Shown: positions 34,654 through 47,176 of the stretch, piece by piece
Layout of the letters: each line of letters starts with the position of its first letter
How positions within the stretch are numbered: the first letter of the stretch is position 1
From: Hippophae tibetana
Lineage: Eukaryota; Streptophyta; Magnoliopsida; Rosales; Elaeagnaceae
Direction of reading: 5' to 3'
Assembly (NCBI GenBank): GCA_037013495.1
Contig: CM072802.1
Span: forward strand, 42,570,501-42,634,500
Length of the DNA: 64,000 bases
The notes under the pieces: model-generated
Database searches by the model: none
Told to the model about the DNA's origin: nothing
The model's input: only the letters and a program-made list of their open reading frames with translations
Program-made: the position numbers and the translations under genes

Positions 34654-37306
34654 TGTAGAAACCATATCTGAGGTGGTTCTTGAAAATTATGAAGATGAAA
34701 TATAATCATGCATAGAATGTATAAATTACATGCACTATAAGATTTAAATATTTACTATAATGCTATACTGGCCTCATAGGTTAGTTGTATGCCTGATGAC
34801 TGTGTGTGCAAAATGTGTAGCATATAAGTGTATATGTGCAACAGATGTAGCATATACATGCCAACTAGCTATATGGATCCTACATATGACATCATGTTGT
34901 TGTGTTGCACATGCAGCACATATAGTCAAATAAGTGTGTGTGTGTGTGTGTACAAGCTGCCTATACTGGTTATGCATATGGAAGACTCATTATTGTACTA
35001 TATGTGCAACATATGTAGCATATAGTCATGTGTGTGTAGAGTATATTGATGAGCGAAAACCGGCATCACCGATTCTTGCCAATACTTTGGTTTTAATATT
35101 TATAAAACTCTCGCAAGTGCACGAATCATTTCAAAGAAAATGATAAGTATACTCCCAAGGTCGATCTAAGGAAGGAATGTATGTGGTTTTTAATTTATTA
35201 TTCAAACTTTTAAAAACGAAATTAAATCCTAAACATCCTGTCACGATATTTTGGGGTTTTGTGTTTTTAATCTATTGACATAAAAATAAACATAGATTCA
35301 ATAAACATTTATGCAAATTTTATCATTTATAATGGCGGAGTATTTATGGATATAATAACTAAGTTAATTATGCTTGCTCATATTATTTAGGTTATTAAAG
35401 ATATGAATTGATATTTATTGATTCTCCCTTTTTTGTATGAATACCACCTTTGGTGGGGTTAGATATTCTTTGTTAACTAAACAAATCAATTAACACCTAT
35501 GAGTGAGGTTGATAACTAATTTGGTTAATTAAATTAATTCCTTTTTCTAAGAGATTAAAAATGAACCATTTAAATGCCACCTTTGGTGGGGTTAGACAGT
35601 TTAAACTTTATTCAAGGTGTCCAAATTAAACCCAAGAATTTAGTTATCCGAGTACTAACTTTCAAGTTTTAAAACCACTACCGAAAACATGTCGTCAATA
35701 CATTTTCAGATAATAATTCTTATAAAAACTTTTGAAATAGAGCTTCACTCTAACTACCGGGCGATTGTACCATCAAATAAAAGAGCACTACTCTAAATCA
35801 GACTGGATAACTAAACCTTAAAATCTAATTTTCAGGTTTAAGTTTGTAATGAAAAATAATATATTTGTCTCTAACATTCTTATTATAAAATCATGAATAA
35901 AAATAAAATCAATTCATTTTAGAGATTTTTACCTATTTAATATTTCGCAAGCATAACAATGTCATTATTACATCATATTTACTAAACAGCCAGCACAGTT
36001 AAATTTAACCACAGACAATTTAATATAACATGTAAGAATAAAGCATAAAAATAACTGTAAAGAAAATAAAATCCTTACAGAACTTCGACGCTATTCCCAT
36101 TGATGGAAAAACTCCAAGCGGAATTTGCACTCCCATTTATTGAATCAAAAAGCTAAAAAATTACATAAACATAACTAGTTCTTCCCAAAAAGGGAAGAAC
36201 TCTAAAACTAAGAGAAATTAACTAAGAAAAGCTAAAAACTAAGAAAACATAAGAAAAACTAAAAATCTAAGAAAAGAGAGAAAGAAAGAAGAGAGAAGTG
36301 TGTTTTGAAGGTGGTGAAGGTGTGTTTTGAAGTGAAGGGAAGGGGGTATTTATAGGTGAGGATGGAGAGAAAAATGAGTAAAAAAATGTTAAAAAAATGT
36401 AAAAACGCGTAATGGAAATGCTGAGGTCATTGATGACATCAGCATGATGTCATGGGGCGGCTGCACGTGAAAAATGGGGCAAAACGGGCGTCGGCGCGCA
36501 CGGATGAACAGTACGGCACGCGCAGTTCTGCGCGGATGAACAGTAGCCGCGCGCAGCTTGGCGCGGGATTGGGCGCTGCTGCGCGTGCGGCGGCGCGTTT
36601 TTCTCCTTTTTGATATTTTTGACCTTTTTGACCCATTTTGTCCAATTTTTGCTTATTTGTTGACCTTTCCCCATTTATTTATTAATATATTTGTGATGTA
36701 TTGCTTCAAGTATTTCTCTTTGAGTGTTTAAGTTACGTTTTTAAGCCAAAATACCTGAAAAACAATAAAAATACCCGTTATTCTGAAAAAGACAAATTTA
36801 TATAAATATATGATAAAACATATAAATATATATATTTTTAATCAATTAATGTGCATAAAATCATGGTTATTTTAGTGCTTTTTGAGCACTCATCATATAT
36901 GTAGCATATACATTACATTGTGAAATGCTATATTCACCTAACAAAAGATAGGCAATGAGTATTAACACCTATACTAACACACGCTAAAGTTTTTATAATT
37001 GTGATGATTATGATGACTGTGAATAAAATCTGTTAGGTTTGTCACAAGGGCACTTGCTACTCTAATAGTGATGTGCACCTTTGTTTAAGTAAATGCACTT
37101 CACCATACCATTATAAAAGTAGTCGCCTACAGTCTGTAAAAGATAAGAAAAGTAGCCAAGAAATAGCAATTCAATAAAATAGTTTCATGAAGGAATTATT
37201 CAAGAAATCTTCTTCAATCTTTTATCTCTCTTGATTTGCAATTGTTCTTGCATAACTCAAGAAATTTATGAAAATGAAAACGAGGATTTAATTAAGAATT
37301 TCTAGA
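34654..37306 (+). repeat. 5' LTR of the copia element, split by a solo LTR
   Basis: Left part 34654-35046 and right part 36901-37306 match the 3' LTR at 42043-42728 (GGTTCTTGAAAATTAT, ATATGTAGCATATA, AGTAGTCACC/ATAGTCACCC context, CTTCTTCAATCTTTTATCT). A GT run is at 34934-34951. The repeated GTAGCATAT phrase occurs several times in both LTRs. Confidence 0.8.
35047..36895 (-). repeat. Athila-like solo LTR with target duplication TATAT
   Basis: Complete from TGATGAGCG to GCACTCATCA, flanked by TATAT at 35042-35046 and 36896-36900. No internal region. It inserted into the copia 5' LTR and then lost its body by LTR-LTR recombination. On the minus strand it has the GC-rich block (about 36470-36600), the TATAAATA box (36347-36354 reversed) and the CTCTCGCAAGTGCACGAATC motif in order. 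Confidence 0.9.
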
Positions 37307-37318
37307 TGGTATCAAAGC
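37307..37318 (+). promoter_or_regulatory. Primer-binding site of the copia element
   Basis: TGGTATCAAAGC follows the LTR end directly; complementary to the 3' end of methionine tRNA. Confidence 0.8.
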
Positions 37319-37499
37319 ATCCTTCATAGGCGAAAATAATTTTTTTTGCAAGAATCAATCAAAGTGAAAGCACTTAAAGATAAAGAAAGCAACAATGGAA
37401 ATTCAATAGGAAACAAAGTATAAGATCATTTCCTTCCATAATTAGGTACTCAACAAAAAATTACATAAAGAGAATTACATTGTATCGAGGAAAAAAAAT

Positions 37500-38425
37500 A
37501 TTGCACATGTTAAATAGTTATGATTTAGAAAACTTAGTGAATGATGTCTACAAATACTCTGAAAAATTGTGTGTCAATGGAACTGTGAATGCCGAAAACA
37601 AGTTTTTGGTTCATCAATATCAAAATGATTAGTTCTTGGTTGGTAGGATCTATGACTGATGATTTTGTAAAGAAAGTGCAAGACTATGAAACAAGTTGTG
37701 AAACATGGCTGTGTCTTGAGGGATATTTCCTCTCGCACTCAACGGCGAGAATTATGCATTACAAGGCTGAAATGAGTGCTATCAAGAAGGAAGGAATTTC
37801 TATTAGTGAATATATTCAGCATGTGCAATCCTTGGTATTACAATTAGCTTCTCCAGGGTGTGTAGTCTCAAAAGAGGATCATATTATAACAATCTTGGAT
37901 GATCTTGACAGTAACTATGATTCAGTTATGGCTAATGTCCAAGAAGGGCATGTTTAATTACAAGAAGTGTTGCACAAGCTATTGAACCATGAAAGAAAAT
38001 TGGAGAGGAGAAACATGCTTATATCTTTTTTACCTACAACTAATCTTGTAAACACAACACCCTTACCAAATGTAAATCTTGTCCAGTAACAGATAATGAC
38101 ACCTTTCCCAATGCTTAATAAAACACATTCTACTACTCCTATAAATTTGATAAACTAGGTGGACAAAGTGCAAGGTGATTTTAGCAAAAAAAGAAGCATA
38201 TCATGTCCATTTCTCACAAAATCCTCAACCTATGTATTTTCCTCCACAAAATATTTCATTCAGTGGAGATCCACTACATAATGGCATACCACCTTTTTAA
38301 AATTTTCACAATTTTAACCAAGGCAGAGGAAGAAACTATAACAACAATAGACTATAGTGTCAAATCTGTTGTAGGTTGGGCCATTTTGCTAACAAATGTT
38401 GGCATTTCTTTGATGCACAAATGAT
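37500..38425 (+). mobile_element. Copia gag remnant with zinc knuckle
   Basis: 37589-37957 gives WLVGSMTDDFVKKVQDYET, then HYKAEMSAIKKEGISISEYI and DHIITILDDLDSNYDSV, the copia Gag core. A CCHC knuckle CQICCRLGHFANKCWHFF is encoded near 38350-38405. Several breaks. Confidence 0.8.
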
Positions 38426-38849
38426 AACAAATCAAACCAATCAAAACACATTTCCACCTAATCCTTTTGCTCCACCAGTTCACCAATTTTATAATAACAA
38501 TGCTCCTTGAACAATGTTTCCCTACCAACTCTCCCTAGCTAATCAACCTACTTTTTCTTCATACCCAATAAAAAATCAATAATATGAAAATGCTTCTCTT
38601 AATAGCCAAAATGTTCATAAAGCTCAAGTTGCTATATTCAATTCTATTACATAGATTGTATTGAACAATGTAACATTAGTGACTCAAAACCAAACACAAA
38701 TGACTACACATATAGTCATTGAATACCATTTCTCAAATTGTACTGATTTATCAACCTATCTATTACACTTACCCATGTCAACCAACAACTCTTATGATCA
38801 ATCAACCTACTACTACTCTTCTTGCCAACTAGTATTATGGTTATGATCC

Positions 38850-39300
38850 AAGCAGGTTCACTAATAGTAGTGCTACTCAATACATTATAGTAGATCCACT
38901 AAACTTGGCTATTAGTATTGAGTTTACAGGGAATGAACAACTACAACTAGGAAATGGGGATGGACTATAAATTTCTAACATCGGTATGTCTTCCGTCTCT
39001 TATGCTTATATATCAGACAAGAAATTCATTTTGTCAAACATGTTACATGTTCCATCTATCACTAAGAACCATCTTAACATTGCTCAATTTACTAAAGCCA
39101 GCAATGTTCTTATGGAATTTCATGTTGATTGTGTGTATATGAAGGACAAGAACATAGGGCAAAGGCTTATGCAAGGGAAACTTAGGAATGGACCATATGC
39201 ATTTGATGTGGCTATTCATAAACAATTACCATTTCATGGACATTCTATAATCTATGCACAAGCCCACATTTGTTCTACATAATATAGTAGTTATCAAAAT
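38850..39300 (+). mobile_element. Copia protease and pre-integrase remnant
   Basis: NEQLQLGNGDGL near 38935 and SVSYAYISDKKFILSNMLHVPSI near 38990-39060 match the stretch after the copia protease active site (GNG..L.I...G, LKNVLHVP). Confidence 0.65.
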
Positions 39301-39344
39301 ATAATCAATAAGAAAATCTCTTTCAGTAGCTCTAACTAAACTCT

Positions 39345-40185
39345 ATGGTATAATAGATTGGGTCATTCATCTCACAAAGTTACTAAAGCTATAATGAATA
39401 AGTGTAATATTATATGTGAATTTTCTTCGAACAATAATCAGTCCACATGTGATGCATGTCAATTAGGAAAAACACACAAGTTACCATTTGTTTCTATCAT
39501 AAATAAAGCTACAGCTCCTTTGGATGTTATCCATTTTTATATTTAAGGACCATTACCTATTCTGTTTAGTCTTGGTTATAGGTGGTATGTACATTTCACT
39601 AATGAATTTTCACTTTTTAGCTAGATATATTTTTGGAAAGAAAAATCCAATTGCAAGAAAGCATTTTCGCTACTTAAAGAAAAAGTTGAGCTGCTCACTG
39701 GTAAATGCATTAAAGTTCTTCAATTTGATAAAGGTGGAGACTATTTAGCCTTAATAATGCATATAGCTTAGCTGGAGTAACCAGACACACATCGTTTCCT
39801 TACACACCTAAGTAGAATGGGTTGATAGAAAGAAAAAGATTGATAGAATGCTAAAATAGGGATACAAATGTTAGCCCAATCCTCTATACCATTAAAGTAT
39901 TGGGATGAAGCATTCTATACTATAACATTTGTAGCTAACAAATTGCCAAGTTCAGTATTGGATCAGAAAAGCCCTTTGGATACTTTCTTTTCAATTTTAC
40001 TTGATTACCATTTCTTGAAGACATTTGGGTGCAAGTGTTTTCCTTTGACAAAGCCATTCAATCAAAAAACTTTTGGCTTCAAATCTACAATATGTACATT
40101 TCTTGGGTATACTACTTGTCACAAAGGCTACAAATGTCTTACAAATGAAGGTAAACTTTTAATCCCATGCAATAGCTAGCTCAAT
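39345..40185 (+). mobile_element. Copia integrase remnant
   Basis: WYNRLGHSSHKVTKAIM then CDACQLGKTHKLPF is the zinc-binding pre-integrase motif. 39868-40179 holds LAQSSIPLKYWDEAF and TFGCKCFPLTKPF, then KSTICTFLGYTTCHKGYKC, the C-terminal end of the core and its follow-on domain. Confidence 0.8.
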
Positions 40186-40599
40186 TCAAAACATTATCTC
40201 CCTTCTATCACTAAATTCATCCTTTCACAACCTGGGTCAACCATGTTACCTACTGCTACCAACCTATCTCTTAACATTACACAAAATAATCCTACTCGTT
40301 CTTATAATTTTTCCTTTGATCTACCACCTGATGCTATGGACAACTTATCATTAAATCTGCATCTTAACTTACCTGATGATTCTTGTTCATAATCCACCTA
40401 TACAGATTCTCCACAAAATTCTTCATCACTTGTCAATATAGCTAATACTCATGCCATGCTCACTTTTTCCAAAACTATCTCATCTCTATCAGGAAAACCA
40501 CTTAGTACTCATAGCATGATAACTAAATCAAATGCTAATCCACTCACACCTAGAGCCCTTCTTGCTATACATAATATTACCTTACCATAAATATTTAAA

Positions 40600-41800
40600 C
40601 AAGCTTGGGATTATGAAGGCTGGTTTAAGTCCATGAAAGATGAATATGATGCCCTTATGAGAAACAATACATAGGATTTGGTTCCTTATCCTACTAAGTG
40701 GCTTTTCATGATTAAGGAACCAAGTGATGGCTCATTAGACAAGTTAAAATCCAAGTTAGTTGCAAAAGGTTACTTGTAAGTAGCAAGTTGTGACTTTGTG
40801 GAAACATTCAACCCCGTGGTAAAACTTGCCACTATTCAAGTTTTTTTATCCATAGCCTGAACTAATCATTGGGTATTTGAAAATTAGACATTAATAACGC
40901 CTTTCTCAATAAAAATCTGTAAAAAGAAGTATATATGATAGAACATCCAGGTTTTTCCGATAATCAACAACCTAACTATGTCTTCCATTTGAAAAAATCT
41001 TTGTATGGATTAAAGCAAGATCCAAGGGAAAATTTTGATGACTTACTATTCTATATGACTTGTATTACATAATCATTTATGTAATTATGTATACTGATGA
41101 TATGATAGCCACTAAGTCTGATCCAATCAATGTTAATGCCTTCATTCAGCTCCTCAATAGCAAATTTACTTTGAAAGACATGGGAAACCTACATTAATTT
41201 TTAGGAATTGAGGTTTCTTAACTTGCAAACGGTTCTTTGCTACTTAAAAAGACCAAATAAATCAATTATATACTTAAATAAACTCATCTACTTCATGCCA
41301 AATCTGATGTCACACTCATCATTTCGAGTTCAACTTTAATGGCTGAGGATGGTGAAAACTTTAGCAATACAGCTCTATAAAAAAGTAGTATTGGTGCTAT
41401 TCAATATATCACCATAACAAGGCATGATATTTCCTTCTCTATCAACAAGTATGTTAGTACACAAGTCTCCCTAAAGATCCATACTATATAGCAGTAAAGA
41501 GAATCCTTTGTTATCTCAATGGCACTATAGATAATGGGTTAGAATTCAAGCCTTCAACAACACTATATATTAATGGTTTTGTTGACTTAAATTAGACATC
41601 ATGCCTAGATACAAGATGATCTACATCAATTATTTGCATCTTCCTTGGTGCTAATCGAGTTATCTGGTTTACTAGGAAACAAGCCACTATTTCTTGGTCC
41701 AGTGTCCAAGCTAAACATAGATTTCTTTCTAATGAAACTCATGAAGTCACCTAGGTACAAGTTCTTCTGCATGAAATGAGTACACCTACTTCATTCTTTC
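40600..41800 (+). mobile_element. Copia reverse transcriptase and RNase H remnant
   Basis: Recognisable pieces: FHLKKSLYGLKQDPRENF near 40985, the YTDDMIATKS-type catalytic segment near 41093 and FTLKDMGNLH near 41165. RNase H pieces VIWFTRKQATISWSSVQAK near 41660-41715. Broken many times. Confidence 0.75.
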
Positions 41801-42042
41801 TATTATATAATATGATAACACCAGTGTAGTTACTTTAATATTGAACCCTATTATTTACTCTAAGACTAAACACATCATGATAGAATGCAATTTCATTCAG
41901 GAAGCAAAAGTAGCTAAGTGTCCAATACGTCCCATCATGACCAAACACCAAACATCTTAACAAAAAGCCTTCCTCTAGATCCCTTTCGATTTCTTAAAGG
42001 AAAACTCAATGTTATTGAAGTATCAATGAGTTTGAAAGAGGG

Positions 42043-42728
42043 TGTACAAGCCATAACTAAGATGGTTCTTGAAAATTATATTGATGAAATTTAATCATGC
42101 ATAACATGCATAAATAATGTGCTTTATAAGATGTAAATATGTACTATATTGCTATACTACCCTCATATGTCAGTGGTGTGCTTGATAATTGCATGTGTAG
42201 CATACTAGTGTAAGTGTGTAGTAGATGTAGCATATGCATGTCAAATGCCTATATAGATCGTGCATGTGACAAGCCTATTATTGTGTTACATATGTAGCAT
42301 ACAAAGTCATATAAGAGTGTGTGTGTGTAAGCTACCTATACTGGTTATGAATATGAAAGACTCATTAATGCACTAAATATAAAGCATATGTAGCATATAG
42401 TCATGTGTGTGTGTGTTGTGTGTGTGTAATATATACTGCATATACATTACATTATCAAATGATATAGTCACCCAATAAAAGATAGGTAGTGCAACATTTT
42501 TGAGTAAAAACACATCACTATACTAATAATAAAGCAGTAGCACATAGTCTATAAAAGATCATAATAATAGCCAACAAAAGTAGTATTACTATTTAGTAAA
42601 ATATTTTTATGAATGAATTATTCAAGAAATCTTCTTCAATCTTTTATCTATCTCAATTTGCAATTATTCATGCACAGCTTAAGAAAGTTATGAAAATGAA
42701 AATGAGGATTTAAATAAGAATTTGTAGA
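42043..42728 (+). repeat. 3' LTR of the copia element
   Basis: Follows a purine-rich AGTTTGAAAGAGGG. Starts TGTACAAGCC and matches the 5' LTR along its length, with a shorter GTAGCATAT region. AAATA follows. Confidence 0.8.
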
Positions 42729-44908
42729 AAATAGGCATTTTGATCACTTTTAATACTGGATGTGTTTTATTAAGTCAACATTATGTTAAAAGTTATAAGG
42801 AAAATTTAGTCTAGAATGTAAGGTGTTAAAAGTTATAAGGAAAATTTAGTCTAGAATGTAAGGATGTTGTTAGGATGATTCAATTTTTAGAAAGAGAAAT
42901 TAGAAAGAAGTTAGAGAATTGAATAAAATGTGTGGATCTCATATTAGATCTATATATATATATATAGGACATTACATGTACATATCTCAATCATATAGAG
43001 ATATATATCATAGCGTGTCAGTAGGGTATATAGGTAAAAACATAATCTAACTTATGGTCCACCACTATGATGGCTTGGCCTAGTGGATGACCTTCCAATA
43101 TTGAAAGTTACTCTCTATAAGTGAAGGCACTCTCTATTTATCATTATACACATTGGCATAAATTAGGTTTTTTAGAACAATAAATCTGATGGCTTGGACT
43201 ATTCATGGGTTGGGCTCTAAGTCAAGCCATATGTTCAAACATTAAGTCCCCCTTCTCTTTTAGCTTGGTTCTTCGACTAGGGTGAAAGAGTAGCAATTTG
43301 AGAGCAAATTTCAAGAATTTAGCACACCCTAATAAATTCTTATCAGTTAATTGGATAGAGAATATTTGAATTTCTATATAAGAAAGAGCCAAGACATTAT
43401 CAGTTTCATTATTTTCTGGACATTGAATAGAAATTGGAATAAAAAATGCTTTTTATTTTAGCTCGTGTTATATACCTTTTTGCTCGGGTGGTAAGAAAAA
43501 TAACTCGATACACACTTTTTTTGCTCGAGGGTTTAGGGATCAATTATTCTATCTAACAGGTTTTTGATTTCTGTTCAAGTTGGTCCTTAACTTCATTCCT
43601 CCTCTTTTACTTTGAAATCTCATTCTTATGTAGCTTATATATCCTCGTACCTTACCATTTTTTTTCATTATGTAATCTTTTCGTAGATACCATACATAGA
43701 GAGGTAACATCATGGACTATTGGTAAGGTAGGTTTGTCTTCATACTTAAGACAAGAAAATGGTGATTAATTGGGTTCCTCAACTTAAACAAGCACCATGA
43801 GTAAGGAAGAAATGTTTGAGCCTCCTCATTCTACTTCTATGTCTTAACCTCAAACAACTCCATCTATCAGGTTGAGCATACCTTGGAACCAAATAAATAT
43901 CTCGAAGTTATAGAGGAAACAAATCTAGGAATAAAGGTATTGGTGAAGCCAAAGGTTGAACCAAAATTTTGAACATTCAACTCTTTGTTACCTGTGAGTT
44001 GATGAGACGAGGGTCAGTGGAGCCACCCCATAAGATAATCCATAAACCTTGGGAACCCAAGAAACATAAGACCTTTATAACTAACTTTAGGGGGAGGTTT
44101 GAAGTTGTTCCTGATGATGATGAATGAGCCTTAACTTCAATTCTAATCATCCTTTCTTATTTAGCTCAAGCTTTGAAAATTTGACACTCCTTTCATTTTT
44201 GTAAGTGTCATGGAGTTCAATATCAATAACTTATTTAGCTTCAAAGTAGGATTTCTAAAAAGGGAGAAAGCTAATAAAAATCATAACTTCTCCCTAAGAA
44301 ACGAGCTCCTTTAAAGGAAAGAAGAGGAGCAAGTTTTTAGGCAAGAAACCACTCCCTCTCAATTCAAAAAGAAAAAAAATAGAATTTGACCATCGAAGAG
44401 CCCATCCTCACACTTTCTCCACTAACATTGGTCAATCCCTTGCTAACATCTCTAAGTTAATAGATTCCCATGTCTGTCACCTTAAACCAACAAACACCTC
44501 TTTCCTCTATAAGAGACTCAAGAAGGGGAAATGCATTATCAATGACCTCATTGTAGAAGTTTAGGAAGTGGTGTAGTATAAGGGTATCACTCTAGAAAGG
44601 TTGGTTCATTATCTGAATAACCATCCATATATGGCACATGAGAAGCAACTTGATGCCATAAGAGAGAATGTTTATTCTACGGTCGTTCTTGGTAGACTCT
44701 TCTATCAAGTAAGTATCACCTTGTGATTTTATTTTACTCACTTCGAGTTTATATTTTTCACAAATTGAGTTTATATATCACTCACTTTTAAGTCCAATTT
44801 ATTCATGGACTTAGTAGAGTTCAAGGTGTTGAAAAACTAAATCATGAGCATAAGGTTGAAAAAGAGAGTCATGCCTCTCCACCAGAGCAAAGAGTGTTGT
44901 GTTGCAGG
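42729..44908. other. Unassigned stretch, no recognised gene
   Basis: Contains a 40-base tandem repeat (42784-42863) and an AT microsatellite at about 42950-42966. Pieces of reading frame at 44460-44700 (HEKQLDAIRENVYSTVVLG) look like old coding sequence, possibly of an element, but I could not place them in a family. No terminal repeats were found. Confidence 0.4.
42784..42863 (+). repeat. 40-base unit, two tandem copies
   Basis: TGTTAAAAGTTATAAGGAAA continuing to CTAGAATGTAAGG is present twice in a row with no visible difference, so the duplication is recent compared with its surroundings. Confidence 0.85.
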
Positions 44909-45293
44909 TGATTATTTTATGAAAATAGAGTCATTAGCACACTTTTTTACTTAATATTTACTTTTTTATTCAATAAATAGTATTTTTGGAGCCAAAAATG
45001 TTAAAATATAAACTTTTTAGTGAAAAAGGGTGAAAATATAATTTTTGGAATTTTTTAGGATTATTTTGGAAATTTTATGGATTTTTTATGCAGGGCTAAT
45101 CAAGAAATACCACATGTCCTTCCACGTAAGTAGAGGAGCTGACTGGGAAAGCCACATAGACACCACATAGTTTCTAGGTAGAGATGTATAATTCTTATGT
45201 ATGTGATCTATAATTGATGAACTTAATGAGTAGTGTGCAATTTAATTGGCATGAGAGTATGATTAAATTAATTACTATATAATGTGTAGTTTA
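44909..45293 (+). repeat. Type-B Athila LTR, shortened copy
   Basis: Begins TGATTATTTTATGAAAATAGAG and ends in the GTGTAGTTTA found at 46420 in the next LTR. Between them it is much shorter than the adjacent copy. It lies directly head-to-tail with the LTR at 45294. Confidence 0.65.
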
Positions 45294-46799
45294 TGTTGAC
45301 TCTATGAAAGTATAGTCATTAGCCCACTTTTTTACTTAATATTTACTTGTTTTATTCAATAAATAGTATTTTGTAGCCAAAAATATCAAAATATAAAGTT
45401 TTTAGTGAAAAGGGGAGAAAATATAATTTTTGTAATTTTTTGTGTTTTATGGATTTTTTTATGAATTTTTAACGCAATGCTAATCAGAAGCTACTATGTA
45501 CCTTACTGTCCGTGTAAGTAGAGGAGCTGAATGGGCAAGACACATAGATGTCACGTAAGTAGGGACAGTGAATCACGTTACGTCACGTGTAAGGAGGACA
45601 AACTACGTACCATGTGTCAACACGACGTTCAATTCTAGATCAAAGATTGGTCAACCAGCCTGACACATGTTGCCACCCTATTGATCGATGTATTCCACCC
45701 ATGGTCTATGCCATCCACTTTTGCAAATCACATCGTGCCATGTGGCATTAACTCAACAAGTGTTGACTTTGACCAGTCTCCTCTACCACTCGTCGAGCTC
45801 TGATTCGCATAGTGATATTCCCCTACCACATGTCACCTTGTGATTGGCTGACATTGTCAACTTTGCTTTTTTTTATCACATCACTTGATTTAAAGCTAAT
45901 ATGATGGTCTAGATCGCACTGGAGCAATATTTTAGCCCCTAATCACCCTATAAACTCTAAGGAGCCGTCATTAGAATAATTTTGGTCAGTTTTTGGAGCT
46001 AAGAAAAGAGAAAAATATAGAAAAACTCAAGAGCAGACACAATTTTGATGGAGATTTAAAAGGATATTAATTCTACAATTCAAGAGATTGATTGTATTTC
46101 TTCTTCTACTCTTTTATTTATCAATTTTCATGTCTTCATTTATGAAAAATATGAGCTTTTTAAACCTAATTATAATTATAATTTAATTATATTATCTAAT
46201 ATGATTTGTATGCTATTAATTGTTTGGCCAAAAATTTATCTATAAAGGCAATTAAATAGATTTGAGAGAATTATTTAATTGTTTGTCTTGATTAAATAAC
46301 ATGCATAGTTTCTAGGGAGAGATGTATGATTGTTATGTATGTGATCCATAATTGATAAACTTAATGAGTAGTATGCAATTTAATTAGCATGAGAGTGTGA
46401 TTAAATTAATTATTATATAGTGTGTAGTTTGCTTGAGAGAGGAATACATGTTAGGTTAGATTCAATTGACCATGTAATTAATTGATAATTATATTGAGGG
46501 GATTTTAGAGATTCACATGTTTAGAAAATTGGAGGATTAAGTATTCCTCGATATTTTCTCATATATCTTTTTAGTTAACAAATTTTATTTAATTAATTAT
46601 TGCTATTTACTTCTAGTTATTTTAATTTTGCTTCCTTAAAATATAAAAACACATAAAAAAATTGATTTTTATTTTTTTAGTTTTAAAAATTAGTTTTTAA
46701 TAAAATAATCACCATGTGAACGTTTTTTTCTTATCATTATATTACTTGTTGCGATACATATACTTGTGTATTCATTGTACACACTTCTTGTGTGACGAT
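45294..46799 (+). repeat. Type-B Athila 5' LTR (element B2)
   Basis: About 1.5 kb, TGTTGACTCTATG to TGTGACGAT, followed by the primer site. Contains GTCACGT-rich sequence at 45550-45610. The left neighbour is a shortened copy of the same LTR. A few bases of uncertainty at each end. Confidence 0.7.
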
Positions 46800-46806
46800 A
46801 AGTTTT

Positions 46807-46824
46807 TGGCCATGTTGCCGAGGA
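46807..46824 (+). promoter_or_regulatory. Asp-tRNA-type primer site of element B2
   Basis: TGGCCATGTTGCCGAGGA, three differences from the exact complement of the 3' end of plant tRNA-Asp. The AGTTTTTGGC context is that of the other Athila copies. Confidence 0.75.
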
Positions 46825-47176
46825 TTATAAATATTAGAAATTAATAATTGTTTTATGATTTTTTTATTTTAATTATTTTTCTTTACTTTAATTTTAATTT
46901 ACTTATTTTCCTTTACCGATGTATCTATCTATTTATTTTAGTTAATTTATTTTACTTATTTTATTTATTTATTTATTATTATTATTTTAACTTTAATTTA
47001 TTTATTTAGTTATTTATTTTTTTTAGTTTTTATTTAGACATCTTCTTTAGTATTGTAGAAACATAGTTGAATCTATTGCATAAGTAGAGTTCGTGAGAGA
47101 GAAATCTTACCTTTAGATCTTGAAATTGAGCGTACTGTGAGATCAATTAGAAAAAAACAAGTCATCTAAGATAAAG

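Larger units (their letters stand above)
34654..42728 (+). mobile_element. Ty1/copia element with both LTRs, broken, host to a solo LTR
   Basis: LTRs 34654-37306 (interrupted by an Athila solo LTR) and 42043-42728. Five-base flanks AAATA at 34649-34653 and 42729-42733 match, which fixes the element as one insertion. Primer site TGGTATCAAAGC at 37307. Internal order is gag, protease, integrase, reverse transcriptase, RNase H, the copia order. Many breaks; LTRs clearly diverged, so old. Confidence 0.85.

Noticed and set aside
34774-35143. Cys-rich small open frames on both strands
   Set aside because: They come from GT/CA and GTAGCATAT repeats in a copia LTR.
36439-36674. Ala- and Arg-rich frames on the minus strand, and similar ones at 50322-50705 and 57279-57642
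   Set aside because: They translate the GC-rich U3 block of Athila LTRs. The block differs between copies and the frames are not conserved.
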